Shown one piece after another: positions 26,604 to 34,954 of a stretch of 64,000 nt of DNA. Source of the DNA: Acidobacteriota bacterium. Lineage in GTDB: Bacteria > Acidobacteriota > Thermoanaerobaculia > Multivoradales > JAGPDF01. Under the pieces are notes generated by a model that had not been told where the DNA came from, ran no database searches, and was given only the letters and a program-made list of their open reading frames with translations. Within the stretch, counting starts at the first letter, position 1, and each line of letters starts with the position of its first letter. The DNA is taken from assembly GCA_014584695.1 (NCBI GenBank), contig JACTMI010000042.1, positions 96,500-160,499 of the forward strand. Reading direction: 5' to 3'. Position numbers and translations under genes: made by a program.

Positions 26604-27980
26604 TCAGGGCTCGCTCGCGGTCATGGTCCAGGCGCTGGAGTCGCCGCTCTCGAAGTCGTCCGCGAAGATCCCTGGTACCAGGTCGAGCGAGGCCTCGACC
26701 GCGAAGGCGACCGCCAGTCGCGCGAACTTCGCCGCGTGCGCCGCGCTGCCGCCGAGCGTCGCGACGGTGTCGTTCGCGCCGTGGATAGCGCCGTTGTGCT
26801 GCCCGAAGCGCGACTCGAAGGCGAAGGAGGCCCGGAAGCCCCTGGTGTTCCACGAGGCGTGGTCCGAGCAACCGTAGTTGCAAGCCGTCGTGGTCCAGAG
26901 CAGCTCGGGCTGGTAGGCCGACAAAAGACCTCCAGTGAAGGCGTTGAGCTCCGGGTCGGTGAAGTCGGAAATCAGCGCGATGTCCTCAGCAGAGCCCTTG
27001 TACCCAGTCATGTCCTGCTGGAAGACGGCGACGACTTGGCTCCCGGCGTCGAGGTAGGCCTGCGCGATGGCGCCGGACCCGCGCAGTCCGACCTCTTCTG
27101 CCGCGTAGGCCATGAACTGGACAGTGCGCTGTGGCTGGAAGCTGGAATCGAGCACGACGCGGATCACTTCGGAGAGGGTCGCGATTCCGGAGGCATCGTC
27201 GTCGGCGCCGGGCGCGACGCAGGCGGGGTTGGTCGAGCACCCGGAGCGGGTGGAGTCCTGGTGTCCTCCGAGGATCACGACTTCATCAGGGAGGGTGGTC
27301 CCGGGAATGGTCAGGACGACGGAGGGTTGCGGCGTGACGGCGACTGGGTGCTCCCAAAGGGCGACGGTGACCTCCGGTCGCGCGGCGGCGTAGCCGGCCC
27401 AGAGGTCGCGGATCCAGTGCGCGGAGGCGGTGCCGGATGGATGGAGGTGGTAGCGATTGGTGAAGTTGGTCGACAGGGCGGTGATCGTCGCCAGGATCTG
27501 GCTCTCGTCGACCGCGGTGGCGAGCGGCACCACCCAGTCGGGGCGGTCGATGGCGAACGGCAGGGCCTCCGGCGCCCGCTCGGGCGCGGCGAGCCGCGCC
27601 ATCTCGGCGTCGGCCTCGGCGCGGCTCGCATGCACCACGAAGCCGCCGCAGCGCCGCAGTTCTTCGTGGATTCGCTCCGCCAGCAGGGGGATCGCCGCAT
27701 TCGGCAGCCGGGTCAGCACCACTCCCCGCTCCTCCCCCACCCGCTCGAGCAGCGCGAAGGGCGGCACTTGCGCCACCACCCGCTCAGCGCTCGCGAAAGC
27801 GTCCTCGCCGAGCGTGATCCAGACCCATTCGTCGACCGCTGGAGTTGGACCTGCCGCTCCCGAAGTCGTTCCCGCAGACGATCCCGAGGTCGCTGCCGAT
27901 ACCGCCGCCGGGAGCGCGACCAGAATCCCACCCACCAGTCCGACCAGGACCGCGACCCACCACCCCACTCTCGTTGGCAT
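26604..27980 (-). CDS. Secreted M28 family aminopeptidase with FESGD C-terminal tail
   Basis: 458 residues from ATG 27980 (an in-frame ATG at 28022 is possible). Signal peptide or N-terminal membrane helix at about 5-30. The zinc ligands are complete: LGGHQDSTRSGC near 248, GADDDASGIATLSE near 270, AYAAEEVGLRGSGAIA near 310, FQQDMTGYKG and CSDHASWNTRGF, as in bacterial leucyl aminopeptidases of the Vibrio type. The tail FADDFESGDSSAWTMTASEP is a short motif common at the end of secreted proteins in this kind of bacterium and may be a sorting or anchoring tag. It is convergent with the repeat region. Confidence 0.9.
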   Translation of the reverse strand: MPTRVGWWVAVLVGLVGGILVALPAAVSAATSGSSAGTTSGAAGPTPAVDEWVWITLGEDAFASAERVVAQVPPFALLERVGEERGVVLTRLPNAAIPLLAERIHEELRRCGGFVVHASRAEADAEMARLAAPERAPEALPFAIDRPDWVVPLATAVDESQILATITALSTNFTNRYHLHPSGTASAHWIRDLWAGYAAARPEVTVALWEHPVAVTPQPSVVLTIPGTTLPDEVVILGGHQDSTRSGCSTNPACVAPGADDDASGIATLSEVIRVVLDSSFQPQRTVQFMAYAAEEVGLRGSGAIAQAYLDAGSQVVAVFQQDMTGYKGSAEDIALISDFTDPELNAFTGGLLSAYQPELLWTTTACNYGCSDHASWNTRGFRASFAFESRFGQHNGAIHGANDTVATLGGSAAHAAKFARLAVAFAVEASLDLVPGIFADDFESGDSSAWTMTASEP

Positions 27981-28240
27981 CGGCGGATCATAGGCGATCG
28001 CACCTCGGGTGGCGCAAGCCATTTCTGCACAGCGCTGGTCCGGCCTCTGAAGCGAGCGGGTCCTCCCTACGGGCGCGTCGACGGCGTGCGAGAGGCTCGC
28101 GATTCTCGGGCGCCTCCAAGTACGCCCGCGTCAGCAGAGCGCCACGCCATCGCCGGAGCGTGACCGGTCGCGCAGGTCGTCGCTCGCAGCGGCTGAGCCT
28201 GGATTCGAGACCTCGAGCTTCCTCCTCGGCGACGAACACG

Positions 28241-28278
28241 TTGACTGCTCATGATGAGTCTTTTAGACTCCGATTATG
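28241..28278 (+). promoter_or_regulatory. Promoter and operator of the vapBC module
   Basis: TTGACT (28241-28246), 17-nt spacer, TAGACT (28264-28269), 6 nt, then ATG 28276: a leaderless layout. The spacer carries the perfect dyad CTCATGATGAG (28248-28258) inside a wider GACT...AGTC symmetry, a likely VapB/VapBC binding site. Confidence 0.7.
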
Positions 28279-28542
28279 AGTAAGCGGCTCCAGGTGTTGC
28301 TCGAAGAAGAGGAGCTCGAAGCGATCGGAAGGGTGGCTCGGGCGCGGCGGATGACGGTCGCGGAGTGGGTTCGCGGGGCGTTGCGGGCGGCGCAGCGCGA
28401 GGAGCCCGCGACTTCGGCGGAACGCAAGCTCGCCGTGGTGCGGGCGGCGACCCGCCACGCGTTCCCGACCGCGGACATTGACCAGATGATCGCCGAGATC
28501 GAGCTCGGCTACGGCGCCGGCGAGGCCGGGGGCGAGAATTGA
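28276..28542 (+). CDS. VapB-type ribbon-helix-helix antitoxin
   Basis: 88 residues. The N-terminus [19 protein letters not shown] is a short ribbon-helix-helix strand and helix, followed by [20 protein letters not shown]. The C-terminal part, [17 protein letters not shown], is the usual toxin-binding tail of antitoxins paired with PIN toxins. Its stop overlaps the TTG start of the PIN gene. No ribosome site precedes it, in line with leaderless expression. Confidence 0.87.
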   Translation: MSKRLQVLLEEEELEAIGRVARARRMTVAEWVRGALRAAQREEPATSAERKLAVVRAATRHAFPTADIDQMIAEIELGYGAGEAGGEN

Positions 28543-28937
28543 TCTTCGTCGACTCGAACGTGCCGATGTACCTCGTCGGCGCGCCCCATCCCCACAAGAT
28601 CGACGCGCAGCGCCTACTCGAGCGGGCCATCGCCGAGCGGGAGCGCCTGGTCACGGACGCCGAGGTGCTCCAGGAGATCTTGCACCGCAACACGGCGATC
28701 GGCCGCCGGGACGCCGTCCAGCCGGCCTTCGAGGCGCTCCTGGGCTTCGTCGACGAAGTCCTGCCGGTCGACCTCCGGACCCTCCTCCGTTCCAAGGACA
28801 TCCTGCTCGGCTACCCGCGCCTCTCCGCCCGCGACGCCCTCCACGTCGCCACCATGGAAGTGCACGGCATCCGCCGCGTCCTCACCTTCGACCGCTGCTT
28901 CGACAGCTACCCAGGGATCGAACGCATCGCCGTCTGA
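28539..28937 (+). CDS. PIN domain toxin (VapC family ribonuclease)
   Basis: 132 residues with a TTG start that overlaps the antitoxin stop (TTGA). The PIN acidic residues are present: [12 protein letters not shown] (Asp 5), [13 protein letters not shown] (Glu near 45), [16 protein letters not shown] (Asp near 97) and [14 protein letters not shown] (Asp near 118). It should be a Mg-dependent RNase, probably acting on tRNA or rRNA. Length and residues are intact. Confidence 0.92.
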   Translation: MIFVDSNVPMYLVGAPHPHKIDAQRLLERAIAERERLVTDAEVLQEILHRNTAIGRRDAVQPAFEALLGFVDEVLPVDLRTLLRSKDILLGYPRLSARDALHVATMEVHGIRRVLTFDRCFDSYPGIERIAV

Positions 28938-29105
28938 ATCTCGTCGGGATCGCTGGCGCGCGAAGAGCGCCGAGGCCCTTCGGGCGTGGGTCTGGGAGAA
29001 CTGCGCCGCAGTCGGAGTGGCGGCAGGCCGGCGCGCTCGTCCCGAGCCGATCGTGGATCGCTGGCACGGGCCCCTTGCACGCCTCTTGCTTGCCGATTCG
29101 GTGTC

Positions 29106-30413
29106 GTGCGTGTGGTCTTCCTGACACTCCTGCTCGGCTTGGTCGCGGGTCCCCATACCCTCGAGCTCGCTGTCGAGGGCAGCCCCGCGGCGATAGAAAT
29201 TCTCTTCGACGGCGTGCCCGTCTCCCGCCTGATCCGCCCGCCCTGGATCGCCCACGTCGACTTCGGCGAGGACCCCATGCCGCGTGAGGTCGTCGCCCGG
29301 GCGGTGGACGAGAACGGCCGCGAACTGGCCCGGGCCGTCCAGCGGGTCAACCTTCCGCACGACGACCCGTCCCTGGAGATCGTCGTCGAACGCGACGATC
29401 GGGGCACGGAAATCGCCGCGCGCCTGGTTTGGCAAAGCACGGACCTGAAGCAGCCACGCGCCTTCTCGCTGAAGCTCGACGGCAAGCCGCTGCCGCTGGT
29501 CGACCGGCGCGCCGCCCTCCCTCGGCTCGCAACCGATGTCGTTCACTTGCTCGAAGCGAGCGCGACATCGGAAGTCGGCCAGCGGAGCGCCGCGCTGGTG
29601 ATCGGCGGCGCTTTCGGCGAACGCGTCGCGACGGAGCTCGTCGGCGTTCCCCTTCGGACAGAGGATCGTCGCCTTGCCGCGGCGGCAGCCAGCTGCCTTA
29701 CCGGCCCCAACGGCGAGCCGGTTGCGACCCACGGTCTCGAGGCGGGTGGGGCGGAGGTCTACCTCGTGGCGTCGGTCGAGAGTCGACACGCGCTGCGTCG
29801 CGCCATGACCCCGAGGTTTCCGAGCGGACGCGCTGGCGCGGGCGCGGCGGCACCCATCCTGCGCCAGCCTCTTCCCAAACTGAGCCGGGCCACCTTCTTC
29901 TGGCCCGAGCTGGTCGCCGAGGCCCGCCAGTTGGGCGACGGACGGCGCGCGGATGTCTTTCATCACTCGCCGGCCATGGAGCTGAGCACGGGTGGATTCT
30001 GGGAGCGGATCTACACGGAGGAACCGGCCGCGGCGGTGCGCAGGATCGCGCCGCGAATGGCCGACGCCACCGGCGTCGCGGTGCTCGCGGCGGCGGGAAC
30101 CGGGCGGCGGCGGGCGGTCATCGTCGTCGTCGGAGACCGGGAAGCCGACGCCAGCCAGTACGGCCCGGAACAGATTCGTCGGCTGGCACGCGGCCTCCAT
30201 GTACCCCTACATGTCTGGACCGTCTCCGACACACCGGCGCCCGGCTGGGGCCCAGCCCGCGCGGTCACCAACTCGGTCCGCGAGTTGCGAGAAGCCCACT
30301 GGGCCCTGCGCGCAGACCTGGATCAGCAGACCATCGCCTGGGTCGAAGGCACCACCCCGCTCCACCGCTACTCGATGCGACCGGACTGCACCGCCGGCGC
30401 GCTGGCGCAGTGA
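29106..30413 (+). CDS. VWA-related secreted protein, acidobacterial type
   Basis: 435 residues from GTG 29106. A signal peptide is visible (VVFLTLLLGLVAGPHTLEL). The first 100 residues form Ig-like strands: EILFDGVPVSRLIRPPWIAH and VARAVDENGRELARAVQRVN, a pattern found in the VWFA-related proteins of Acidobacteria. The C-terminal part looks like a VWA remnant (AVLAAAGTGRRRAVIVVVGD, ARGLHVPLHVWTVSD), but a clear MIDAS DxSxS motif is not seen. The role is unknown. The region has mixed codon use and sits between TA modules and repeats. Confidence 0.65.
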   Translation: MRVVFLTLLLGLVAGPHTLELAVEGSPAAIEILFDGVPVSRLIRPPWIAHVDFGEDPMPREVVARAVDENGRELARAVQRVNLPHDDPSLEIVVERDDRGTEIAARLVWQSTDLKQPRAFSLKLDGKPLPLVDRRAALPRLATDVVHLLEASATSEVGQRSAALVIGGAFGERVATELVGVPLRTEDRRLAAAAASCLTGPNGEPVATHGLEAGGAEVYLVASVESRHALRRAMTPRFPSGRAGAGAAAPILRQPLPKLSRATFFWPELVAEARQLGDGRRADVFHHSPAMELSTGGFWERIYTEEPAAAVRRIAPRMADATGVAVLAAAGTGRRRAVIVVVGDREADASQYGPEQIRRLARGLHVPLHVWTVSDTPAPGWGPARAVTNSVRELREAHWALRADLDQQTIAWVEGTTPLHRYSMRPDCTAGALAQ

Positions 30414-30453
30414 CCCGGCAGCTCGCCGGCCGCAGGGCCGCGGCCTTCAGCGC

Positions 30454-31222
30454 TCAGCAGCCGGTAGCGAGATGCCTCAGGTACTCCGCGACCTCCGGTC
30501 GCCCCAGTCGCCGGCTCCGGCGCGGGCTCTTCATCGCAAGTCTGCAGCGATTGGTGTCGACCGACAGGAAAGGCAAGGACCAGAGACGGGGGTGACTGGA
30601 GACTGGCTGGTCCGCCATCGCCATCTTGCGCACGAAATCGACGCCCGACGTCGCGATCCAGTCAGCGGCTCCCGCGTGTCGGATCACGACCTCAACCGAT
30701 CGAGAGACGACCCAGGTAGTCGGCAACCCGTGCGGCCGCAGCTGGAACGAGACCTGAGTGCCCAGCCGTGTGACCCTGCCGGGCGGCTCGAGCTCCCCCT
30801 TCGCCATGAAGGTCTCGAACTTATCGGCCCGGTCAGCCGACAGGCTGATGCCTGCGACATCTTCGTCCGGGAGCCGCGACGCCCGCTCGGCGAGCTTGGG
30901 AAACTCCGCCAGGCACGGCTGGCACCAACTCGCCCAGGTGGTGAGAACCACGACTCGGCCCCGGTACGCCTCGAAGTCGCCCGGCTCCCCGGGCGCCCTC
31001 CCACTCGAGTCGCCAGGAAAAGTCGAACGTGTCCAGCTCTTGCGGTTCCAGTCGCGATGGGCGCAAGTCCATGTTCTCGATTCGCTTCGAGGTCGCCTCG
31101 CGGTTCCTGGCGGCAGCGCCGGCCTCGCTCTTCTCTCGAGCAACGAGCAAGAAAGCACCCACGAACAGAACAACCGAGAGCCAGCCGGCAGCGACCCCCG
31201 ACACGAAGTAACGCGGTCGCAT
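30454..31222 (-). pseudogene. Frameshifted membrane-anchored thioredoxin/TlpA-like protein
   Basis: The N-terminus starts at ATG 31222 (MRPRYFVSGVAAGWLSVVLF, a membrane anchor) and runs in one frame to about 31000. The thioredoxin domain continues in another frame: FEAYRGRVVVLTTWASWCQP with the active-site CQPC, then LPTTWVVSRSVEVV with a cis-Pro-like position. The shift lies in the G-run-rich stretch around 30985-31025. The 3' end (PRLWSLPFLSVDTNRCRLAM onward) is encoded by a copy of the dispersed repeat and is not thioredoxin-like. Either a pseudogene or a sequencing indel. It follows the TonB gene after 8 nt. Confidence 0.7.
30514..30600 (+). repeat. Dispersed repeat, partial copy
   Basis: GCGGGCTCTTCATCGCAAGTCTG...GTCGACCGACAGGAAA...AAGGACCAGAGA matches the left half of the two copies at 31993-32358. 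The copy stops near 30600. It overlaps the 3' end of the thioredoxin-like gene on the opposite strand. Confidence 0.6.
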
Positions 31223-31230
31223 GGTGGCCT

Positions 31231-31944
31231 TCACCAATCGTCCAGAGCGAAATTGACCGTGAGCGTGTAGAAGACCTCGACCGGCTGCCCATTCAATCGA
31301 CCTGCTTCGAACCGCCATCGCCGCACCGCATCGAGCGCAGCGTACGCGAGTGTCGGCGCAGGCAAGGGCTGCACGATGACGGGAGAACTGACCGAACCGT
31401 CAGGCCCAATGACGACCTGGACCACGAGGGGACCGGAGCTGCGAAATTGTAGTGCGCCTGCGGGGTACTTCGGGCGCGGCGACTTCTTGACCACGGGCGG
31501 CTCGACGACTGCGCCGATCGGAGCATCCGGGTCATCCTCGATCGGGAGCAAAGGCGTCCGCGGCGGATGATCCCGTAACAGCGCTCCGGCCGCGCCGAAC
31601 CGATCGAGCGCCGTGTCGGCGAGCGCCGGATGGAGACCAAGCGCGACGTGCCAGTACCAGAGGGCGTCCTCGACCCGACCCTCCGCCGCGTCCGCGAGCG
31701 CGACGTACACCAGGGCCGCGCCCAACACGTAGCCGGCGTCGTCACCGGGCCCGAGACGGTTGAGCATGTCGTCGCGAACGCCCGTTGCGATCCGCTTCGC
31801 GGCTTTGAACTTCCCACTCAGGAGATCTGCTTCCGCGGCCTCCAACCTCTTGAACCAGCGCGCAACGACCTCGTTCTCCGCCCGAACCGGCGCGACCTGG
31901 AGAAGGCTCCAGCCTGCAAGCATGAAGGGCAGGATCGTCCGCAT
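31231..31944 (-). CDS. TonB C-terminal domain protein
   Basis: 237 residues. Signal peptide at about 1-22 (ILPFMLAGWSLLQVAPVRA). A helical, possibly TPR-like region spans 25-110 (LYVALADAAEGRVEDALWYW is close to a TPR). Then come a proline-rich linker with PPVVKKSPRPKYP and the TonB-type C-terminal domain: LVVQVVIGPDGSVSSPVIVQ and AALDAVRRWRFEAGRLNGQP. Such proteins transduce energy or sense at the envelope. The usual N-terminal TonB membrane box is replaced by a cleavable-looking signal. Confidence 0.8.
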   Translation of the reverse strand: MRTILPFMLAGWSLLQVAPVRAENEVVARWFKRLEAAEADLLSGKFKAAKRIATGVRDDMLNRLGPGDDAGYVLGAALVYVALADAAEGRVEDALWYWHVALGLHPALADTALDRFGAAGALLRDHPPRTPLLPIEDDPDAPIGAVVEPPVVKKSPRPKYPAGALQFRSSGPLVVQVVIGPDGSVSSPVIVQPLPAPTLAYAALDAVRRWRFEAGRLNGQPVEVFYTLTVNFALDDW

Positions 31945-32482
31945 CTCGATTCCTGACGTTGGATCCTCGCCAACTACTCGATGGCTCCGGGGAGGAGGCT
32001 ACTCGATCGCGGCTTCTTCATCGCAAGTCTTCAACCAGTGGTGCAGGCCGACGGAGAAACAAAGGACCAGAGAAGTGGGTATGCGCACCTGGTACGTGCG
32101 CTGGACAAATCGGTACTCTGGGCTCCAGGGCCATGTCCCGAAGGCCTTTTCCCCTTCTCTCGATACTTACCAGCGACTCGAGGGCACCAGGTAGGAGGCG
32201 ACTCGACCGCGGGCTCCTCATCGCGAGTCTTCAGCAGTCAGTTTGGGTCGACAGAGAAAGAACAGATCAGAGAAGGAAGTGAGCGCGACTGGTACGAGCA
32301 CTGAACACACTGGAACTTTGGGCTCGAAGGTGCTGTCCGGTAGGCCGTTTTCCCTTGTCCGGGCTTCTTCCAGGCCCGAGCTGCCGACGGCGCTGCGCAC
32401 TCGAGCCCGTGAACTGCCCTCATCGCCGGCTGTGGCGAGATCGATCGCGGGACGGCCGGGAGCATCTGTCGGCCGGGCGCGG
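31945..32482. repeat. Two direct copies of the dispersed repeat, 200-bp period
   Basis: This gap has no gene. It contains two copies in direct orientation exactly 200 bp apart, about 31993-32158 and 32193-32358. Shared blocks: AGGAGGC(T/G)ACTCGA, CTTCATCGC(A/G)AGTCTTCA, GA(A/T)CAGAGAAG and CTTTGGGCTC/CTCTGGGCTC, ending with GGCC plus TTTTCCC. The first copy has a perfect hairpin GCGCAC-CTGGTA-CGTGCGC region (near 32083-32101). The last 120 bases before the mazEF promoter hold nothing recognisable. Confidence 0.7.
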
Positions 32483-32519
32483 GTGACAGTATGACCGTTG
32501 GTGATACCATCGCCCCATG
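32483..32519 (+). promoter_or_regulatory. Promoter and operator of mazEF module 2
   Basis: GTGACA (32483-32488), 16-nt spacer, TACCAT (32505-32510), 6 nt, ATG 32517, again leaderless. A near-perfect dyad TATGACC-GTT-GGTGATA (32490-32506, one mismatch) overlaps the spacer and the -10 and is a likely antitoxin site. Confidence 0.65.
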
Positions 32520-32756
32520 CCGAGCGCCAAAATCGCCATCTCGATCGATCCCGAAGACTTGAGCCAGGTCGACGACCTGGTTCGCAAAGGCGTCGCGGCG
32601 AGTCGAAGTCAGTTGATTCAAGAAGCAGTCCGCGACCGTCTCGCTCGGCTGCGGAGGACGCGGCTGGCGGAGGAATGCGCCAAGCTCGATCCCGAGGCCG
32701 AACGCGCAGACGCGGAGAGCTGGCTGGTCGCGGAGTCCTCGTGGCCCGGATACTGA
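32517..32756 (+). CDS. Ribbon-helix-helix antitoxin (MazE-like)
   Basis: 79 residues. SAKIAISIDPEDLSQVDDLV is the ribbon-helix-helix DNA-binding part, followed by VAASRSQLIQEAVRDRLARL. The acidic tail with DPEAERADAESWLVAE and a final SSWPGY is the toxin-binding arm. The 3' end overlaps the toxin gene by 16 nt. It is a different subtype from the antitoxin at 12539. Confidence 0.88.
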   Translation: MPSAKIAISIDPEDLSQVDDLVRKGVAASRSQLIQEAVRDRLARLRRTRLAEECAKLDPEAERADAESWLVAESSWPGY

Positions 32757-33079
32757 GGGGCGACATCGTTTGGGCGGATCTGGCACCGACACGTGGGCAC
32801 GAGCAGGCTGGCCTACGCCCCGTGCTGATTCTCAGCCACGACGTCTTCAACCAGCGCTCCGGAACCGTCATCGCGCTCGCCCTGACCAGCCAGGAGCCCG
32901 CGGCCGGATTCCCTCTCAGTCTTGAGCTCAGGTCCGTCCGCTTGCCGAAGCGCTCCTGGGCGAAGATGGGACAGATTCGCACTCTCTCCACCGAGCGCCT
33001 GGGCAAGCGGCTCGGACGCCTCTCCCCCGAAGAGCTGGCCAGAGTCGTAGAAGGCCTCAACGAGATCATCGGCGTGTAG
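32741..33079 (+). CDS. MazF/PemK family endoribonuclease toxin
   Basis: 112 residues from GTG 32741. Motifs: RILRGDIVWADLAPTRGHEQ, GLRPVLILSHDVFNQRSGTV, IALALTSQEPAAGFPL, and AKMGQIRTLSTERLGKRLG, which carry the Arg and Thr/Ser used for RNA cleavage in MazF. The C-terminal helix LARVVEGLNEIIGV is complete. The GTG start, overlapping arrangement and length support a working toxin. Confidence 0.92.
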   Translation: MARILRGDIVWADLAPTRGHEQAGLRPVLILSHDVFNQRSGTVIALALTSQEPAAGFPLSLELRSVRLPKRSWAKMGQIRTLSTERLGKRLGRLSPEELARVVEGLNEIIGV

Positions 33080-33395
33080 CCGATCCTCGACACTGGAGCG
33101 ACGAATCCGTGGGCCATGGGGCCTCCCGGAGCGTAGGTGCTGCAGACGACAAGTTCTTGTTGGGAGTGTAGGCGCTTGGTGCGGATCAGGCAAGGAAACC
33201 CTCGCCACGGGGATCCTCCGAAGAAGCTCAGGCGCGGGGCGGTTCGCCGAGGCGCGGAAGAAGCGGTGCGTCGAGACGCCCCGGCGGAAAGCTCGAGGGC
33301 CGGGCGCGCGCCGAGCACAGGGCCTCAGTGGACTCTCGGCGCCGTCGCGCGACCAGCCCCGGGTTCGAGCCGTACTCGCAGCGAGGGCGAGACGC
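33080..33395. other. Gap downstream of mazEF module 2
   Basis: 316 bases. No gene, tRNA or clear terminator was seen. It separates the accessory stretch from the large recN-add operon. A GAAGCGGTGCGT 12-mer here (about 33260-33275) is shared with the tandem repeats at 48442-48905. Confidence 0.4.
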
Positions 33396-34454
33396 TCAGG
33401 TCGTGGGCACGGCGAGCTCGCGGCCGAGGTGGGTCGGGGCGAGGCGGGTGGCTTCGGTGCGGAGGTCGGATTCGAGGGCGGTCTTCTCGGCGGCGGGGAG
33501 GAAGGAGTGGCGGACGGCGGCGGCGGCGAGGTCGACGAGGGTCTCGGGAGTGTAGGCGAAGGTGTGCGCGAGATTCAGGAACTCGGTCGGCAGGTCGGTC
33601 GCGAAGAGGGCCGGGTCGTCGGTGTTGACCGACAGCTCGAGGCCGGCGCGGCGGAGGCGGTCGAAGGGGTGGTGGGCAAGGTCGGGGGCGAGGCCCAGCA
33701 TCAGGTTCGAGGTCGGGCAGACTTCGAGCGGCGTCCGCTTCTCGCGCAGGCGCGCGATCAGCGCGTCGTCCTCGATCGCCCGCACGCCGTGGCCGATCCG
33801 CTCGGCGCGACAGGGGCCGAGCACCGATTCCACCGAGGCCGGGCCGGCGTGCTCGCCGGCGTGGGCGACGCAGTGCAGCCCGGCGGCGGCGGCGGCTTCG
33901 AAGTGGTCGGCGAACGGCTCGCTCGGCATCACCGCCTCGCGGCCGGTCAGGCCCAGCGCCACCACGAAGCCACGCTTCGCCCCCGCGAGCGCCCAGTCGA
34001 GCGTCGGGTCCGCCGTCTGCGCGCCGACGTCGCGCACGATGTCGGGAATCAGCCGGATCCGCGTCCCCCGCCGCGCCTCCTCGGCGGCGATCGTCTCCCC
34101 CATCGCGTCGAGGATCTCGTCGATCGGCAGGCCGTTGAGCCAGTGCGTGCCGATGGTGAAGTGCACCTCGGAGTAGCGGATCCCCTGCCGCTCCTGCTCC
34201 GAGGCGAAGTCGCGCAGCAGGAGCTGGAAGTCCTCCGGCTCGCGCAGCACCCGCGAACAGGCGACGTAGACCTCGACGAAATGATCGAAGTCGCGAAAGC
34301 GGAACCACTCCCTGAGGCCCGCCTCGTCGCTCGCCGGCAGGTCGACCCGGTGCCGGCGGGCGAGCGCCAGCAGCGTCGCCGGCGGCATGGCCCCCTCCAG
34401 GTGAACGTGCAGCTCGACCTTCGGCAAGGCGACCAGGAAGCTCGCGAGACTCAA
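33396..34454 (-). CDS. add: Adenosine deaminase family protein
   Basis: 352 residues. Metal-dependent hydrolase marks: LPKVELHVHLEGAMPP with the metal His pair near residue 15, CVAHAGEHAGP with the third His near 195, RIGHGVRAIEDDALI with the catalytic His near 218, VCPTSNLMLG, and LSVNTDDPALFATDL with the metal Asp pair near 277. The family removes ammonia from adenosine or adenine; this branch includes adenine deaminases, so the base versus nucleoside choice is open. It is the last gene of a six-gene operon, overlapping coaD by 4 nt. Confidence 0.92.
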   Translation of the reverse strand: MSLASFLVALPKVELHVHLEGAMPPATLLALARRHRVDLPASDEAGLREWFRFRDFDHFVEVYVACSRVLREPEDFQLLLRDFASEQERQGIRYSEVHFTIGTHWLNGLPIDEILDAMGETIAAEEARRGTRIRLIPDIVRDVGAQTADPTLDWALAGAKRGFVVALGLTGREAVMPSEPFADHFEAAAAAGLHCVAHAGEHAGPASVESVLGPCRAERIGHGVRAIEDDALIARLREKRTPLEVCPTSNLMLGLAPDLAHHPFDRLRRAGLELSVNTDDPALFATDLPTEFLNLAHTFAYTPETLVDLAAAAVRHSFLPAAEKTALESDLRTEATRLAPTHLGRELAVPTT

Positions 34455-34954
34455 GCCCCCCCCTCGCGCGGCCGCGCGAAGCGCCGCCGCAGGCGCTCCA
34501 GCACCTGCTCCGGCACCAGCCCGGCGAGGTCACCGCCGAAGCGGTAGACCTCCTTGACCAGGCGGCTCGACAGGTAGCTGTAGTCGTCCTTCGGCATCAT
34601 GAAGACCGTCTCGATGCGCGGGTTCAGGTGGCGGTTCATGAGCGCCATCTGGAACTCGTACTCGAAGTCCGAGACCGCGCGCAGACCGCGCACGATGGTG
34701 CGCGAGCCGACCCGCTCCATGAAATCGACCAGCAGGCCCGAGAAGCTCTCGACCCGGCAGAAGCCGTTGTCCCCGGTCAGCTCGCGGATCATCTCCATCC
34801 GCTCGTCGACCGAGAACAGCGGCTGCTTGTCCTCGTTGCGGAGCACCGCGATCACCACCTCGTCGAACATCGGCCGGCAGCGGGCGACAATGTCGAGGTG
34901 GCCGTTGTGGATCGGGTCGAACGACCCCGGGTAGACCGCGACGCGGGCGCTCAT
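34451..34954 (-). CDS. coaD: Phosphopantetheine adenylyltransferase
   Basis: 167 residues. The nucleotidyltransferase HxGH is in VAVYPGSFDPIHNGHLDIV (residues 5-23) and the second signature in DDYSYLSSRLVKEVYRFGG (about 122-140). VRGLRAVSDFEYEFQMALMN is typical of CoaD. It catalyses the penultimate step of CoA synthesis, transferring AMP from ATP to 4'-phosphopantetheine. It overlaps both neighbours by 4 nt. Confidence 0.97.
   Translation of the reverse strand: MSARVAVYPGSFDPIHNGHLDIVARCRPMFDEVVIAVLRNEDKQPLFSVDERMEMIRELTGDNGFCRVESFSGLLVDFMERVGSRTIVRGLRAVSDFEYEFQMALMNRHLNPRIETVFMMPKDDYSYLSSRLVKEVYRFGGDLAGLVPEQVLERLRRRFARPREGGA

Noticed and set aside
26224..26877. Plus-strand frame of 217 codons over the repeats
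   Set aside because: It crosses the MITE-like element and the antisense end of the M28 gene; the sequence is not protein-like.
31959..32304. Overlapping small plus-strand frames with IASLQ...TDR...DQR
   Set aside because: They are the dispersed repeat read in different frames in different copies, so a protein is not conserved.
33340..33395. GGGTTCGAGCC, tRNA T-loop-like
   Set aside because: No acceptor stem, D-arm or anticodon arm fits around it. Not a tRNA.
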